Shown piece by piece: positions 1 to 9,262 of a stretch of DNA of 64,000 bases (position 1 is its first letter; each line of letters opens with the position of its first letter). Below the pieces are notes generated by a model. It saw only the letters and a program-made list of their open reading frames with translations, was not told the DNA's origin and did no database searches. The position numbers and the translations under genes are program-made. The DNA is from Defluviicoccus sp. (GTDB lineage Bacteria; Pseudomonadota; Alphaproteobacteria; MPNO01): assembly GCA_028820505.1 (NCBI GenBank), contig JAPPIT010000179.1, forward strand, positions 54,123-118,122, read 5' to 3'.

Positions 1-1295
1 GCCTTCAGCGCGTTGGGCGCGGGGACGACCACCGCCTGCATGATGTCGGGGTGGCGTTCCAGCATCGCCTCGACAGCGCCCGGGTAGATGTTCTCCCCCG
101 CGGTCACGAACATGTCGTCGACCCGGCCGACGAAATAGTACCAGTCGTTCGCGTCGCGCCGCAGCACGTCGCCGGTATCGAGCCAGCCGTCGGCGAGCGC
201 GCGCGCGGTGTCGTCGGGCAGGTTGTGGTAGCCCGCCATCACCCCCGGGCTCCTGACGTGGAGCGTTCCCTGGTCCGCATCGGGGCCGCCGACGAGTCGG
301 AGCTCGACCCCCTCGATGGGATAGCCCACCGTCATGCGCGGCCGCGCCAGCCCGTCCGGATGCTTCCAGGAGAACACGATCGGCCCGCCCTCGGTGATGC
401 CGTAGTTGAGGTTGAGGGCGGCGTTCGGGAAGGTGTCGGCGAGCGAGTCCAGAAGGTTGTCCGAGGCCGGAGCCGAGCCCATCGAGCAGGCGCGCACCGG
501 GCTCAGATCGGTCTCCCGCAGCAGCGCCTCCTCCTGGAGGATCAGCGCATACATCGTCGGCACCCCGGTCAGCATGGTGAGCCGGAATTCCTCGATCGCC
601 CGGATGTAGCGCCGTGCGTCGAAGCGGGCGAAGAGCACGATGGACCCGCCCGCGGCGAGCGCCGATTTGACCGCTAGCAGGGCGTTCTTGTGATAGAGCG
701 GCGCCGAGATCACGCTTGCGTCGCCGGCCCTGAGATCGCGGGTCTCGACCAGCCTGTCGATCATCCAGCACTGGCCGGCATGGTCGAGCAACACCCCCTT
801 GGGCCGGCCGGTCGAGCCCGAGGTGTAGGGCTGCTCGGCGATGTCGCCCGGTTGCGGGACGAAGGGCGCCGCGGGCTCCAGGGTCGTGAATTCGCCCCAT
901 CCTTCCCCGTCGAAGGAGACCCGCGCCGCGCCGTCGGGCGGGTCGAACGCGAAATCGCCGTCCGCGAAGACGATCCTGGCGCCCGAGTCCTCGACGATGA
1001 AGCGGATCGTCTCCGCCGGCAGCTTGATGTTGACCATCACCGGTACGCAGCCCGCTCGCATCGCCCCGAACAGCGCGACCAGGTATTCGAGGCGGTTGAC
1101 CGCGCAGATCGCCACCCGGTCGCCGCGCCCGAGCCCGCGCGCCGCAAGCCCCGCCGCCATCGCGCCGCAGGCGCGGTCGAGCTCGCGGTGGCTCAGGGTC
1201 CTGGGCCGGTCGGGGTCGTACAGGTCGACGATGGCCGGGTCGTCGCTCCCGGCATGAGCCGCGAAGATGCAGCCCAGATTGCGGGCCCGCGTCAT
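1..1295 (-). CDS. Class I adenylate-forming acyl-CoA synthetase, 3' end cut by window edge
   Basis: AMP-dependent ligase that would activate a carboxylic acid to its CoA thioester in the cytoplasm. About 431 N-terminal residues are present and the C-terminal subdomain with the catalytic lysine lies outside the window. Visible motifs are the P-loop YTSGSTGRPKG at residues 157-167, the ITEGG motif, GWLDTGD and GRVDDMFVTAGENIYP. The ATG at 1295 overlaps the TGA of the upstream dehydrogenase (ATGA), so the two are translationally coupled. It closely resembles the ligase at 58926-60485 (same YTSGSTGRPKG loop and a similar LYHKNA block), so they are paralogues. Substrate cannot be read from sequence; an aryl or short alicyclic acid is a guess from neighbours. 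Confidence 0.9.
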   Translation of the reverse strand, partial: MTRARNLGCIFAAHAGSDDPAIVDLYDPDRPRTLSHRELDRACGAMAAGLAARGLGRGDRVAICAVNRLEYLVALFGAMRAGCVPVMVNIKLPAETIRFIVEDSGARIVFADGDFAFDPPDGAARVSFDGEGWGEFTTLEPAAPFVPQPGDIAEQPYTSGSTGRPKGVLLDHAGQCWMIDRLVETRDLRAGDASVISAPLYHKNALLAVKSALAAGGSIVLFARFDARRYIRAIEEFRLTMLTGVPTMYALILQEEALLRETDLSPVRACSMGSAPASDNLLDSLADTFPNAALNLNYGITEGGPIVFSWKHPDGLARPRMTVGYPIEGVELRLVGGPDADQGTLHVRSPGVMAGYHNLPDDTARALADGWLDTGDVLRRDANDWYYFVGRVDDMFVTAGENIYPGAVEAMLERHPDIMQAVVVPAPNALK

Positions 1296-2305
1296 GGCTC
1301 GATGATTATCTTTCCGATCACTTCGCGGTCGCGCAGCCGGCGGACGCCCTCCCTGGTCTCTTCCAAGGGCAGCACGCAGTCGATGACCGGCTCCAGCTTG
1401 CCCTCCCGGATCAGGTCCATCAGCCGGGTCAAATCCTCCGGCGCCCAGCTGTTTGAGCCCAGCACCTTGAGCTCGAAGGTCCAGATATAGCGGAGGTCGG
1501 TGTTCGGGTCGTAACCCGCCGTCGCGCCGCAGGTCATCAGCCTTCCGCCCCGCTTGAGCGCCTTCATGCTCGGCACCCAGGTATCGCCGCCGGTGAAGTT
1601 GACCACCATGTCCACGCCGCCGGTGAAGCGCCGGCGGTGCGGCTTCTCGTAAAGCTTCCAGATCTCGCGCTCGAACTGGGTCTCGGTGTAGTCGATCACG
1701 TGATCGGCGCCCCAGGACTTCAGCGCCTCGAGCTTCTCCGGCGTCGACCCGCAGGCCACCACCTCGGCGCCGATCAGCTTGGCGAGCAGCACGCAGCAGG
1801 AGCCCACCCCGCCGCTCGCGCCGAGGATCAGGATGCGCTCCCCCTCCTTCAGCCCGCCCTGGGTGAACAGCATGCGGTGCGCGGTGCCGTAGGCGACCGG
1901 CAGCGAGGCGGCCTGGGCGTGGGTCACGCCGTCCGGGATCGGGATCAGCCGGGTCGCGTCGACGAGGCAGTATTCGGCGGTCCCGCCCAGCACCATCTCG
2001 CCCATCAGCCCCTTTTCCGGGGTTATCGGGTCGAGCGGGTTGACCAGCACGTCGTCGCCTGCGCTCCAGCCCTCGACGCCCGGGCCGACCTCGACGATCT
2101 CGCCCGCGATGTCGAGCCCGATGATCATCGGCATCGGCACCTTGATCCCCGGCATGCCGTCGCAGGTGAACACGTCGTGATAGTTGAGCGAGGTCGCGCC
2201 GACGCGGATCGTCACCTGGCCCTCGCCGACCTCCGGGTCCGGGAAGTCGGTCTCAAGCCTCAGCGCATTGATTCCGCCGTGTTCGCGCAAGCAGACCGCT
2301 CGCAT
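1292..2305 (-). CDS. Zinc-free MDR-family alcohol dehydrogenase / quinone oxidoreductase
   Basis: A 337-residue medium-chain dehydrogenase/reductase. The GroES-like N-terminal half contains NYHDVF (about 41-46) and GLDIAGE, and the Rossmann half carries LGASGGVGS around 161-169 for NAD(P)H. The structural Cys cluster of zinc alcohol dehydrogenases is not seen and the N-Y-x-D pattern is the quinone oxidoreductase / enoyl reductase type, so an NADPH-dependent reductase of an activated double bond or carbonyl is likely. It is the first gene of a two-gene minus-strand operon and its TGA overlaps the ATG of the acyl-CoA ligase. Substrate unknown. Confidence 0.87.
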   Translation of the reverse strand: MRAVCLREHGGINALRLETDFPDPEVGEGQVTIRVGATSLNYHDVFTCDGMPGIKVPMPMIIGLDIAGEIVEVGPGVEGWSAGDDVLVNPLDPITPEKGLMGEMVLGGTAEYCLVDATRLIPIPDGVTHAQAASLPVAYGTAHRMLFTQGGLKEGERILILGASGGVGSCCVLLAKLIGAEVVACGSTPEKLEALKSWGADHVIDYTETQFEREIWKLYEKPHRRRFTGGVDMVVNFTGGDTWVPSMKALKRGGRLMTCGATAGYDPNTDLRYIWTFELKVLGSNSWAPEDLTRLMDLIREGKLEPVIDCVLPLEETREGVRRLRDREVIGKIIIEP

Positions 2306-2518
2306 GACAGTCCCCCGCCGTCGGTGATTGGATCGGTGGCCGAAGCCTCAGGGTCCTCACCCGGAGCGCCGCCGTCAAGTCTGGGGGGTGTCCGTCCCGC
2401 CCCTCTGACGTCATCCCTGAAACAAGTCCATTGCTGTCCGGTTTAGCATTTCGACGCGGGCTTTGCTCCGAAGGTCTGGTGGGGCGGGTTTTCTCCGGCA
2501 CTCCCCTCCCTCCCGGTC

Positions 2519-2628
2519 GTCATGCCCGGACTTGTTCCGGGCATCCACGTCCCTCCGCCGCCTCGCCCGCTCCCGGCTCGCACCGCGATACCGCAGACGT
2601 GGATGCCCGGAACAAGTCCGGGCATGAC
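2519..2628. repeat. Palindromic intergenic repeat, family C
   Basis: Two 32-bp arms, the left starting GTCATGCCCGGACTTG and the right its reverse complement ending GTCCGGGCATGAC, flank a 46-bp spacer. This type of mobile hairpin is common between genes in alphaproteobacteria and its spurious peptide MPGLVPGIHV is often annotated. It lies in the 478-bp gap 2306-2783 between two minus-strand genes. The remainder of that gap shows no convincing gene or promoter. Confidence 0.85.
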
Positions 2629-2783
2629 AATGGGGGAAACAGGGGCCGCGTCTCCGGCCGGCCGAAGAGTATTGCCGATGCCGAAAGCGCGGCTACGCGG
2701 CTTGCGTCGCCACCACCCGTTGGCCGAGCGCGTGAAGGGCGGTCTCGACCTAGCCGATTGGCGGCACGTGGATCGTCCGACGC

Positions 2784-3959
2784 CTAAAGCAGCGCGTTGT
2801 TCGGCTTCAGGCCGGCGGCGACGCGGCCGAACTCGGCGCCGTTGATCTCCCAGGAGAGGTGGATCTGGTGCTTGGCGGCGTGGACGTCGCGGTGCTGACG
2901 CTGGAGGGCGTTGTCGCGATAGTTGGCCCTGGCCCCGCAGACGCTGTGGATCAGGTCGACCGCCTTGACGCAGCACTGCGCCGCGTAGGCGCCGTTGCGC
3001 CGCCATCGCGCCCGGTCGATCAGCGGGAACGGCGCGCCGCGCGCGATGAGCGCATGGGCCTCCATCCAGTCCTCGCGGACCAGGAGCCGGGCGACATCGA
3101 CCATCTGCGCGGCCTCGGCGAGCTTGAGCTGGACCGTGACGTGCTCGGCGACGCGCGAGCGGTTGTAGGTCGAGACCTGGTCCCTGAGATAGGCCGCGTA
3201 ATCGTCGTAAGCCGCCTGCGCCGCGCCGATCATCGGCGCCGCCACCAGATGGGGGATGATGGGGAGCAACGGCAGCCGGTAGGCATCGCTCATCCCCTCG
3301 GTTTCCGGCGGGTAGCCCTCCCGCGAGGGCGCCATGTCGAGCACCATGTGCGCGGGGACGAAGACGTCCGAGCACGCGACGTCCTTGCTGCCCGTCCCGA
3401 TCAGACCCGAGACGTGCCAGGTATCGATGATTTCGATGTCGGCGGCGCGCACCAGCACGATGCGCGGGCCGGGCGCCGCGTCGGACGGCCCCCGGCCGAT
3501 CGCGCCCAGCATCATCCAGTCGCTCGAATCCACCCCGCTCGCATAGGGCCAGCGCCCCGTGAGCCGGTAGCCGCCCTCCGCCGGCGCGAGCTTGCCGGCC
3601 GGGAAGACCAGCGTGGAGCCGATCAGCGCCTTCGGGTTCTCGCCCCAGATCTCCTCCTCCGCCCCGTCGGGCCAGTAGGGCAGCATCCAGTTATGCGCGA
3701 CGATGTTGATATAGACCCAGGAGGTGGCGGCGCAGCCGCGGCCGAGCTCGATCGTCACGTCGATCATGACGCCGTAATCGGTCTCCACCCCGCCGTAACG
3801 CTCGGGCTTCAGGATGTCCCACAGCCCGGCGCTCCGCAGGTCCTCGATCGTCTCGTCCGGGATGCGGCGGATGCGCTCGGCCTCCGGCGCGCGCTCCCGC
3901 AGCACCGGGATCAGGCCCCGGGCGGCCTCCAGGATCTCGTCGCGGGCGGGCTCCGGCAT
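2784..3959 (-). CDS. Flavin-dependent monooxygenase of the acyl-CoA dehydrogenase fold (class D)
   Basis: 391 residues with the acyl-CoA dehydrogenase fold. The arrangement GRGCAATSWVYINIVAHNW (about 73-91), the WHVSGLIGTGSKDV motif and the C-terminal ACNA-like region match the oxygenase components of two-component flavin monooxygenases (HpaB/HsaA class) rather than true acyl-CoA dehydrogenases. Such enzymes hydroxylate phenols with reduced flavin supplied by a separate reductase; no reductase gene is seen in the window. It is divergent from the dihydroxyphthalate-decarboxylase-like gene, 78 bp apart, suggesting shared control. Paralogues lie at 34530 and 42881. Confidence 0.8.
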   Translation of the reverse strand: MPEPARDEILEAARGLIPVLRERAPEAERIRRIPDETIEDLRSAGLWDILKPERYGGVETDYGVMIDVTIELGRGCAATSWVYINIVAHNWMLPYWPDGAEEEIWGENPKALIGSTLVFPAGKLAPAEGGYRLTGRWPYASGVDSSDWMMLGAIGRGPSDAAPGPRIVLVRAADIEIIDTWHVSGLIGTGSKDVACSDVFVPAHMVLDMAPSREGYPPETEGMSDAYRLPLLPIIPHLVAAPMIGAAQAAYDDYAAYLRDQVSTYNRSRVAEHVTVQLKLAEAAQMVDVARLLVREDWMEAHALIARGAPFPLIDRARWRRNGAYAAQCCVKAVDLIHSVCGARANYRDNALQRQHRDVHAAKHQIHLSWEINGAEFGRVAAGLKPNNALL

Positions 3960-3988
3960 GGCCGGAGTTTAGGAAGTCGCCCCTATGG

Positions 3989-4001
3989 GGTCCATCGGAC
4001 C
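3989..4001. promoter_or_regulatory. Possible operator dyad GGTCC-ATC-GGACC
   Basis: Perfect inverted repeat of five bases each side of ATC, in the 78-bp gap between two divergently transcribed genes. Position and symmetry suggest a regulator site, but the arms are short and could occur by chance. Confidence 0.3.
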
Positions 4002-4037
4002 GATCTCCTATGATGGGCGCGCAACGGGGAGGGATCG

Positions 4038-5033
4038 GTGGCGAACGAGCTCAGGCTGACGCTGGCGAGCGGCGACTATGAGAGCATCCGCGCGCTGAAG
4101 GAGGGAACGGTCGCGCCCGACGGTGTGGCGCTCAACGTGCTGACCGACATGGATTCGTCGACCCGGCACTGGCGGATGCTGCGGAACCGCGATTTCGACG
4201 TCTGCGAGCTCTCGCTCTCGTCCTATCTGGTGGCGAAGGACCAGGACTATCCTCTGGAGGCGATCCCGGTTTTCCTCCACCGGCGGTTCCGCCACGGCTT
4301 CATCTTCGTCAACACCGGCGCCGGGATAGCCGAGCCGAAGGACCTGATCGGCAGGCGGATCGGTGTGAAGACCTTCCAGACCACGGCGATCCTCTGGCTG
4401 CGCGGCATTCTGGAGCACGAGTACGGCGTGCCGCACACGGAAGTGCAATGGGTCTCCGAGCTGATCGAGGACGTCGAGTTCACGCCCGGGCCCGGCCTCA
4501 AACTCGAACGTGCGCCGGCGGGAAAACGGGTCGAGGACATGCTGGCCGAGGGCGAGATCGATGCCTGCCTGCACGCCGACGTGATCGACCCGATCGTCGA
4601 CGGCGACTCGCGCGTCGGCCGGCTGTTCGAGAACTACGCCGAGATCGAGCGCGAGTATTTCCGGCGCACCGGAATCTTCCCGATCATGCACGTGACCGCG
4701 ATCCGGAAGGAGTTGGTCGACGCCCATCCTTGGCTCGCGCGGAACCTGATGAACGCGTTCGAGGCGTCGAAAGCGGCGTCCTACGCGCGGCTCCGCAACC
4801 CCCGGATCGTGCCGCTCGCCTGGTACAACTCCTACCGCGACGAGGAGATCGCCTTCTTCGGCGGCGAGGACCCGTGGCAGTACGGGCTCGGCGAGGCCAA
4901 CCGCCGCAACCTCGAGACCGCCATCGGCTACTCGCACGATTGCGGGCTGATCCGGAAACGGCTCGCGGTCGACGACATCTTCATCGAGCCCGCGGCCGAT
5001 GCGGGCCGCGCCCGGGCGAAGCGGGTGCAATGA
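4038..5033 (+). CDS. 4,5-dihydroxyphthalate decarboxylase / NMT1-like periplasmic-binding fold protein
   Basis: 331 residues, GTG start chosen because GGGGAGGG lies 5-12 bases upstream. The sequence (TLASGDYESIRALKEG near the N-terminus, FDVCELSLSSYL near 56, GRRIGVKTFQTTA near 110) matches the 4,5-dihydroxyphthalate decarboxylase family, which shares the type II periplasmic-binding fold and is often annotated as an ABC substrate-binding protein. There is no signal peptide, arguing for a cytoplasmic enzyme over a transporter component, and no ABC permease or ATPase is adjacent. It may decarboxylate an aromatic acid, but the exact substrate is uncertain. A small membrane protein gene follows. 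Confidence 0.78.
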   Translation: MANELRLTLASGDYESIRALKEGTVAPDGVALNVLTDMDSSTRHWRMLRNRDFDVCELSLSSYLVAKDQDYPLEAIPVFLHRRFRHGFIFVNTGAGIAEPKDLIGRRIGVKTFQTTAILWLRGILEHEYGVPHTEVQWVSELIEDVEFTPGPGLKLERAPAGKRVEDMLAEGEIDACLHADVIDPIVDGDSRVGRLFENYAEIEREYFRRTGIFPIMHVTAIRKELVDAHPWLARNLMNAFEASKAASYARLRNPRIVPLAWYNSYRDEEIAFFGGEDPWQYGLGEANRRNLETAIGYSHDCGLIRKRLAVDDIFIEPAADAGRARAKRVQ

Positions 5034-5061
5034 TTCGCGCGCGCGGGAGGGGAGGGCGATC

Positions 5062-5223
5062 GTGACCGACACCTGGCGCATCAGGCAGGCGGTCAGGATG
5101 CACCTCGCCCGCCCCGACGAGAAGGTCGGCCGGCCGATCCCGCTCAGGACCGCGGCGATCTGGTGGTGCGTCCTGATGGCGATCTGCCTGCCCGGCGCGG
5201 CGTATTTCCTGGGGTACTGGTAG
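5062..5223 (+). CDS. Small single-span membrane protein
   Basis: 53 residues from a GTG at 5062, preceded by a strong GGGAGGGGAGGG tract. The C-terminal half (AAIWWCVLMAICLPGAAYFLG) is one transmembrane helix and the N-terminus is basic and polar. It starts 28 bases after the decarboxylase-like gene and is probably cotranscribed. I do not recognise the family; similar short membrane proteins often accompany catabolic genes in this group without known function. Confidence 0.55.
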   Translation: MTDTWRIRQAVRMHLARPDEKVGRPIPLRTAAIWWCVLMAICLPGAAYFLGYW

Positions 5224-5230
5224 GGTGCTG

Positions 5231-5340
5231 CGTCCCTCGATACGGCGCTGGCGCGCCTACTCGGGATGAGGAGAATTTTCCGGCACCTGCAACATTTCCC
5301 TCATCCTGAGTAGCGGCGAAGCCGCGTATCGAAGGATGCG
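5231..5340. repeat. Imperfect inverted repeat, family A copy 1
   Basis: Outer arms CCCTCGATAC and GTATCGAAGG with inner arms around CTACTCGGGATGAGG and CCTCATCCTGAGTAG. One of four copies in the window (also near 11879, 13276 and 15589), always between genes. REP/MITE-like; it can fold into a long hairpin and may act as a transcript end. Confidence 0.8.
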
Positions 5341-5342
5341 CC

Positions 5343-6182
5343 CTAAGCCGCGCTCCGCCCCTCCGCCGCGGCGAAGAAGGTCGCGAGCTCGCGGTTGAAG
5401 GCGTCGGGTTCCTCCAAATTGACCGCGTGGCCGGTGTCGGGCGCGATCCAGAGGCTGCAATCGGGGACGGTGCGCTTGAGGAAGATGCCGGTCTCCAGGC
5501 AGTCCCCGTCGGTGTCGCCCGAGACCACCAGCACCGGCATCGGCAGCCCGGCCAGCGGCCCGGCGAAGTCCCAGAGCGAGGGGCGGCCGCCCTGGACGTG
5601 GCGCATGTGCATCGCCGAGCCCAGCGTCGAATGGGCGGCGAACTGCGCGAGATAGTCCTCGAACCCGCGCGGGTCCTTGCGCTTGAGCGTCAGCCGCGCC
5701 TCGGCCTCGCTGTAGTCCGGGGCGAAGGCAGGCATGCCGATTTCCTCGATCCGGTCGGCGTTGGCGCGGGCCGAGGCGGCAAATTCGGCGTGGGTTTCGG
5801 GCGGCGCGCCGTAGCCGCAGCCGGCAACCACGAGCGACCGGGCGCGGTCGGGGTGGCGCAGCCCGAAATGGACGGTTGCGAAACCGCCCATGGAGAGACC
5901 GACGATGTGGGCGCGTTCGATCCCGAACCGGTCGAGCACCGCGGCCACGTCGTCCGCCGCCCTGGCCTGGCCGTAGGCATCGGGGTCTTCCGGCACGTCG
6001 GGCGGGGGATAGCCCCGCGCGTTGTAGGCGATGCAGCGATAGCGCCGGCTGAAATAGCGGACCTGCGGCTCCCAGCTCGCCGTGTCGCCCGCGAATTCGT
6101 GGACGAACGCGATCGGATAGCCGGTCCCGATCTCCTCGCAATAGAGGCGGACGCCGTCGGCGTCGGCGTAGGTCCCGCTCAC
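5343..6182 (-). CDS. Alpha/beta hydrolase
   Basis: 279 residues from a GTG whose GTGA overlaps the stop of the DUF1223 gene, showing coupling. Nucleophile elbow GLSMGG with Ser97, acid region VVSGDTDGD, and His in PDTGHAVNLEEP form the usual triad; the oxyanion loop reads HEFAG rather than HG. Size and pattern fit the 3-oxoadipate enol-lactonase / C-C hydrolase group. It is the last gene of a CoxL - DUF1223 - hydrolase operon. Substrate unknown. The frame is open further upstream, but that region is covered by DUF1223 coding sequence. Confidence 0.85.
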   Translation of the reverse strand: MSGTYADADGVRLYCEEIGTGYPIAFVHEFAGDTASWEPQVRYFSRRYRCIAYNARGYPPPDVPEDPDAYGQARAADDVAAVLDRFGIERAHIVGLSMGGFATVHFGLRHPDRARSLVVAGCGYGAPPETHAEFAASARANADRIEEIGMPAFAPDYSEAEARLTLKRKDPRGFEDYLAQFAAHSTLGSAMHMRHVQGGRPSLWDFAGPLAGLPMPVLVVSGDTDGDCLETGIFLKRTVPDCSLWIAPDTGHAVNLEEPDAFNRELATFFAAAEGRSAA

Positions 6183-6922
6183 GATGCCGCCGCCGTCCGG
6201 CACGGCGCGGCACCCAGGATCGGCCCCGCCTCGCCCGCCTGGACGATGACCGCGCAGCCCCTCTCCCTGTCGTTGCGTACCGGGGCCACGTCGATGGTCG
6301 TGTCCTTCCCCTTCCAGTCGCCGATCCGGCGCATGTCGGTGACAATGTTGTGATTGACGAGCACCTTGCCGTGGTTCTCGCCGCGCGGCACGCGGGTGGT
6401 CGCCTGCCTGATGAAGGAGACCAGCCAGATCCCGCCCGGGCGGTCGGGACCGTCCTTGAGCGAGACCTTCAGACCCTGCCCCGCCGGTACCGCGGCCACC
6501 TTGACCCGCCTGCCGCCGCGGGCCTTCGCATCCTCGATCGTGCTTTCCACCGCCCCTTCCCGGCTGCCCACGACCTCGAACTTGCCGTCGACCACCATCT
6601 GCGGCGTGTACACCCCCGTGCGCTTGCGGATCGTGACGTTGTAATCCCGCTGGCGGGCGGTGAAGGCGGGGCTCGAGAAGGGGTCCTTCCACTTGCCGGC
6701 CGACCCGTACACCAGATTGTCCCAGTAATCGACGTGGAACTCGAGCGCGAGGATTCCCTCGCGGCCGGCGAGCTCGCCGAGGAAGCGCTCGGCGGGCGGG
6801 CAGGAATAGCAGCCCTGCGAGGTGAACAGCTCGACCACCGTCGGGCTCTCGGCGCGGGCCGTCTGCGCACCCAGGGCGAGCGCGCCGAGGGCGAGAACGG
6901 CTGAGAGGCGGGTTATGTGCAT
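6179..6922 (-). CDS. DUF1223 secreted thioredoxin-like protein
   Basis: 247 residues starting at the ATG at 6922, chosen because GGAGG precedes it and it opens directly into a signal peptide (MHITRLSAVLALGALALG, cleavage about residue 24). The mature protein has ELFTSQGCYSCPPAERFL with a CxxC pair (Cys38, Cys41), the hallmark of DUF1223, a thioredoxin-fold family of alphaproteobacteria with no firm biochemical role. Likely exported to the periplasm and redox-active. It sits 42 bp after the CoxL gene and overlaps the next hydrolase by 4 bases. Confidence 0.88.
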   Translation of the reverse strand: MHITRLSAVLALGALALGAQTARAESPTVVELFTSQGCYSCPPAERFLGELAGREGILALEFHVDYWDNLVYGSAGKWKDPFSSPAFTARQRDYNVTIRKRTGVYTPQMVVDGKFEVVGSREGAVESTIEDAKARGGRRVKVAAVPAGQGLKVSLKDGPDRPGGIWLVSFIRQATTRVPRGENHGKVLVNHNIVTDMRRIGDWKGKDTTIDVAPVRNDRERGCAVIVQAGEAGPILGAAPCRTAAAS

Positions 6923-6964
6923 CGGCTTCGATCCTCCGTCGTTCGTCTCCATATCGGTCCGGCC

Positions 6965-9262
6965 TCACCCATTGGCAAGACCCTGGATCGCCCGCCAGAC
7001 CCGTTCCGGCGTCGCCGGCATGGCGATATCGGCGACGCCGAGCGGGGCGATCGCGTCGAGGATCGCGTGGACCACGGCCGGCGCGGCACCCACCGTGCCC
7101 GTCTCGCCGGCCCCCTTGATCCCGAGCGGGTTGGTCGATGTCGGCACGTCGTGCATCCCGAGGCCGAAGGAGGGCAGGTCGTCGGCGCGCGGGAGCGCAT
7201 AGTCCATCAGCGAGCCGGTGAGCAGCTGTCCCGTGTCGCGGTCGTAGACCATGTCCTCGATCAGCGCCTGTCCCGCGCCCTGCGCGATGCCGCCATGGAT
7301 CTGCCCGGCGAGCAGCAGCGGGTTGAGCGGCCGGCCGACATCGTCCACCGCCGAGAGCCGGACCAGCTCGACCGCGCCGGTCTCGGGATCGACCTCGACC
7401 TCGGCGATCTGGCAGCCGTTGGGAAAGTTGCCCCCGCCCGCCGCGTAGTCGCCGATGCCCTCCAGCCCGAGCCCGAGCTCCGCCGGGAAGCCGAACGGGG
7501 CATAGGCCGCCTTCGCCACGTCGACGATGCCGACCGCGCGGTCGGTCCCGGCGACCGTGAAGGCGCCGGCGTCGAACGCGATATCGTCCCCCGCCGCCTC
7601 CAGCAGCCAGGCGGCGATCTCCCCGCCCTTTTCGATGACCTTGTCCGCCGCGATCCGCAGTGCCGAACCGCCGACCGTCATCGAGCGCGACCCGAAGGTG
7701 CCGCGCCCGATCGACACCGCGTCGGTGTCCCCCTGGACCAGCCGGACGCTCGCGAAATCGACCCCGAGCCAGTCAGACACCATTTGCGCGTAGACGGTCT
7801 CGTGGCCCTGGCCGTGGCTGAAGGTGCCGGCGACCACGGTGACGGATCCGCTCGCATCGAAGCGGATCTCCATCCGCTCGTTCGACAGCGCCGCGGATTC
7901 GAGATAGCAGGCGATGCCCCGCCCGCGCAGCCGCCCGCGCGCCTCGGTCTCCGCGCGGCGCCCGGCGAACCCGTCCCAGTCGGCGAGCGCCAGCGCCGCG
8001 TCCATGACCGCCTCGAATTCGCCCGAATCGTATTCGAGCCCGAGCGGCGTCCGGTACGGCATCGCGGCGGGCGCGACGAAGTTCCGCCGCCGCAATTCGA
8101 TCGCGTCGATCCCGGTCTCGCGCGCCGCGATTTCGATCAGCCGCTCGAGCAGATAGGTCGCCTCGGGCCGTCCCGCGCCGCGATAGGGCGAGGTCCAGGC
8201 GGTATTGGTATAGGCCGCGCGCGTCGTCGCATGGATCGCCGGAATCGCGTAGACGCCGGAATAGAGCGTCGTCGAGTGGACCGGCGAGACCCCGGCCCCC
8301 GCCGCGGGATGGGCGCCGAGATCGTAGTCGGCATCGACCCTGAGCCCGACGATGCGCCCGTCCCCGTCCAGCGCCATCTCGGCCGTCGCCCGCTGGTCGC
8401 GCGCGTGGGTGTCGGACGCCATCCCCTCGCTCCGCTCGGCGATCCACTTGACCGGCCGGTCGAGCCTGCGCGCGGCCCAGAGGACCAGCGCGTCCTCCGG
8501 AAACACCCCGCCCTTCATCCCGAACCCGCCGCCCACGTCGCGCGCGATCACCGAGAGGCGGGATTCGGGAATCCCGAACACCCCCTGAGCCAGCAGCTGG
8601 CGGACCCGGTGCGGGTTCTGGCAGCTCAGATGGAGCCGGTAGCGGCCGTCGGCGGTATCGTATTCCCCGACCGCGCCGCGCGGCTCCATCGACACCGCGG
8701 CGATCCGGTTGTTGTGGAGGGCGAGCCGGACGATGCGGTGGGCCCTTGAGAAGGCGGCCTCCGTCGCGTCTCGGTCGCCCATCTCGACGGCGAAGCACCG
8801 GTTGTCGGGAGCCTGCGGCCAGGTCGCCGCGGCATCGACCGCCACCGGCAGCTCCTCGTAATCGACCGCTACGAGCTCGGCGGCATCCAGCGCCTTCTCG
8901 CGGGTCCCGGCCACGACGAAGGCGACCGGGGCACCGACATGCCGCGCGGCGTCGAGCGCGATGGCCGGGCCGGGCGCGAGCCGCGCGGGACCGGTCGCGG
9001 TCCCGTCGCCGACCGAGAGGCACGGTATCGAGCCCAGCCCGTCCGCCCGGTAATCCTCGCCCGTCAGCACCGCGAGCACGCCCGGCGCCGCGCGTGCGGC
9101 GGATGCGTCGATCGCCGCGATCCGGGCGTGGGCATGGGGCGAGCGCAGGACGACGCCATGCGCCATCCGCGGCAGCACGAGGTCGTCGACATAACGGCCG
9201 CGCCCGGTCAAGAAGCGCCGGTCCTCGCTGCGCGGGACCGGCTGGCCGACGCCGTGATTCAT
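6965..9262 (-). CDS. Molybdenum hydroxylase large subunit, CoxL/xanthine dehydrogenase family
   Basis: 765 residues. Opens with GQPVPRSEDRRFLTGRGRYVDD, typical of the molybdopterin-binding subunit. Cofactor motifs DVGGGFGMKGG and the substrate-side PYRGAGRPE are present, and the catalytic glutamate lies in GAGETG near the C-terminus. The PYRGAGR loop lacks the CO dehydrogenase signature cysteine (AYRCSFR), so this is a form II or aldehyde/aromatic hydroxylase, not CO dehydrogenase. The usual CoxS ([2Fe-2S]) and CoxM (FAD) partners are not adjacent. First gene of an operon with DUF1223 and a hydrolase. The ATG at 9262 matches the family N-terminus; a longer open frame upstream would overlap the FAH gene and was rejected. 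Confidence 0.9.
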   Translation of the reverse strand: MNHGVGQPVPRSEDRRFLTGRGRYVDDLVLPRMAHGVVLRSPHAHARIAAIDASAARAAPGVLAVLTGEDYRADGLGSIPCLSVGDGTATGPARLAPGPAIALDAARHVGAPVAFVVAGTREKALDAAELVAVDYEELPVAVDAAATWPQAPDNRCFAVEMGDRDATEAAFSRAHRIVRLALHNNRIAAVSMEPRGAVGEYDTADGRYRLHLSCQNPHRVRQLLAQGVFGIPESRLSVIARDVGGGFGMKGGVFPEDALVLWAARRLDRPVKWIAERSEGMASDTHARDQRATAEMALDGDGRIVGLRVDADYDLGAHPAAGAGVSPVHSTTLYSGVYAIPAIHATTRAAYTNTAWTSPYRGAGRPEATYLLERLIEIAARETGIDAIELRRRNFVAPAAMPYRTPLGLEYDSGEFEAVMDAALALADWDGFAGRRAETEARGRLRGRGIACYLESAALSNERMEIRFDASGSVTVVAGTFSHGQGHETVYAQMVSDWLGVDFASVRLVQGDTDAVSIGRGTFGSRSMTVGGSALRIAADKVIEKGGEIAAWLLEAAGDDIAFDAGAFTVAGTDRAVGIVDVAKAAYAPFGFPAELGLGLEGIGDYAAGGGNFPNGCQIAEVEVDPETGAVELVRLSAVDDVGRPLNPLLLAGQIHGGIAQGAGQALIEDMVYDRDTGQLLTGSLMDYALPRADDLPSFGLGMHDVPTSTNPLGIKGAGETGTVGAAPAVVHAILDAIAPLGVADIAMPATPERVWRAIQGLANG

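Noticed and set aside
2253..2501. 82-residue minus-strand frame upstream of the MDR dehydrogenase
   Set aside because: No ribosome site, random composition, overlaps the dehydrogenase start.
5343..6968. A 541-residue fused protein including the alpha/beta hydrolase
   Set aside because: The N-terminal part reads the DUF1223 gene out of frame. The hydrolase starts at the GTG at 6182, which overlaps the DUF1223 stop.
6965..9262. CO dehydrogenase large subunit
   Set aside because: The AYRCSFR signature with the Cu-binding Cys is absent; the loop is PYRGAGR.
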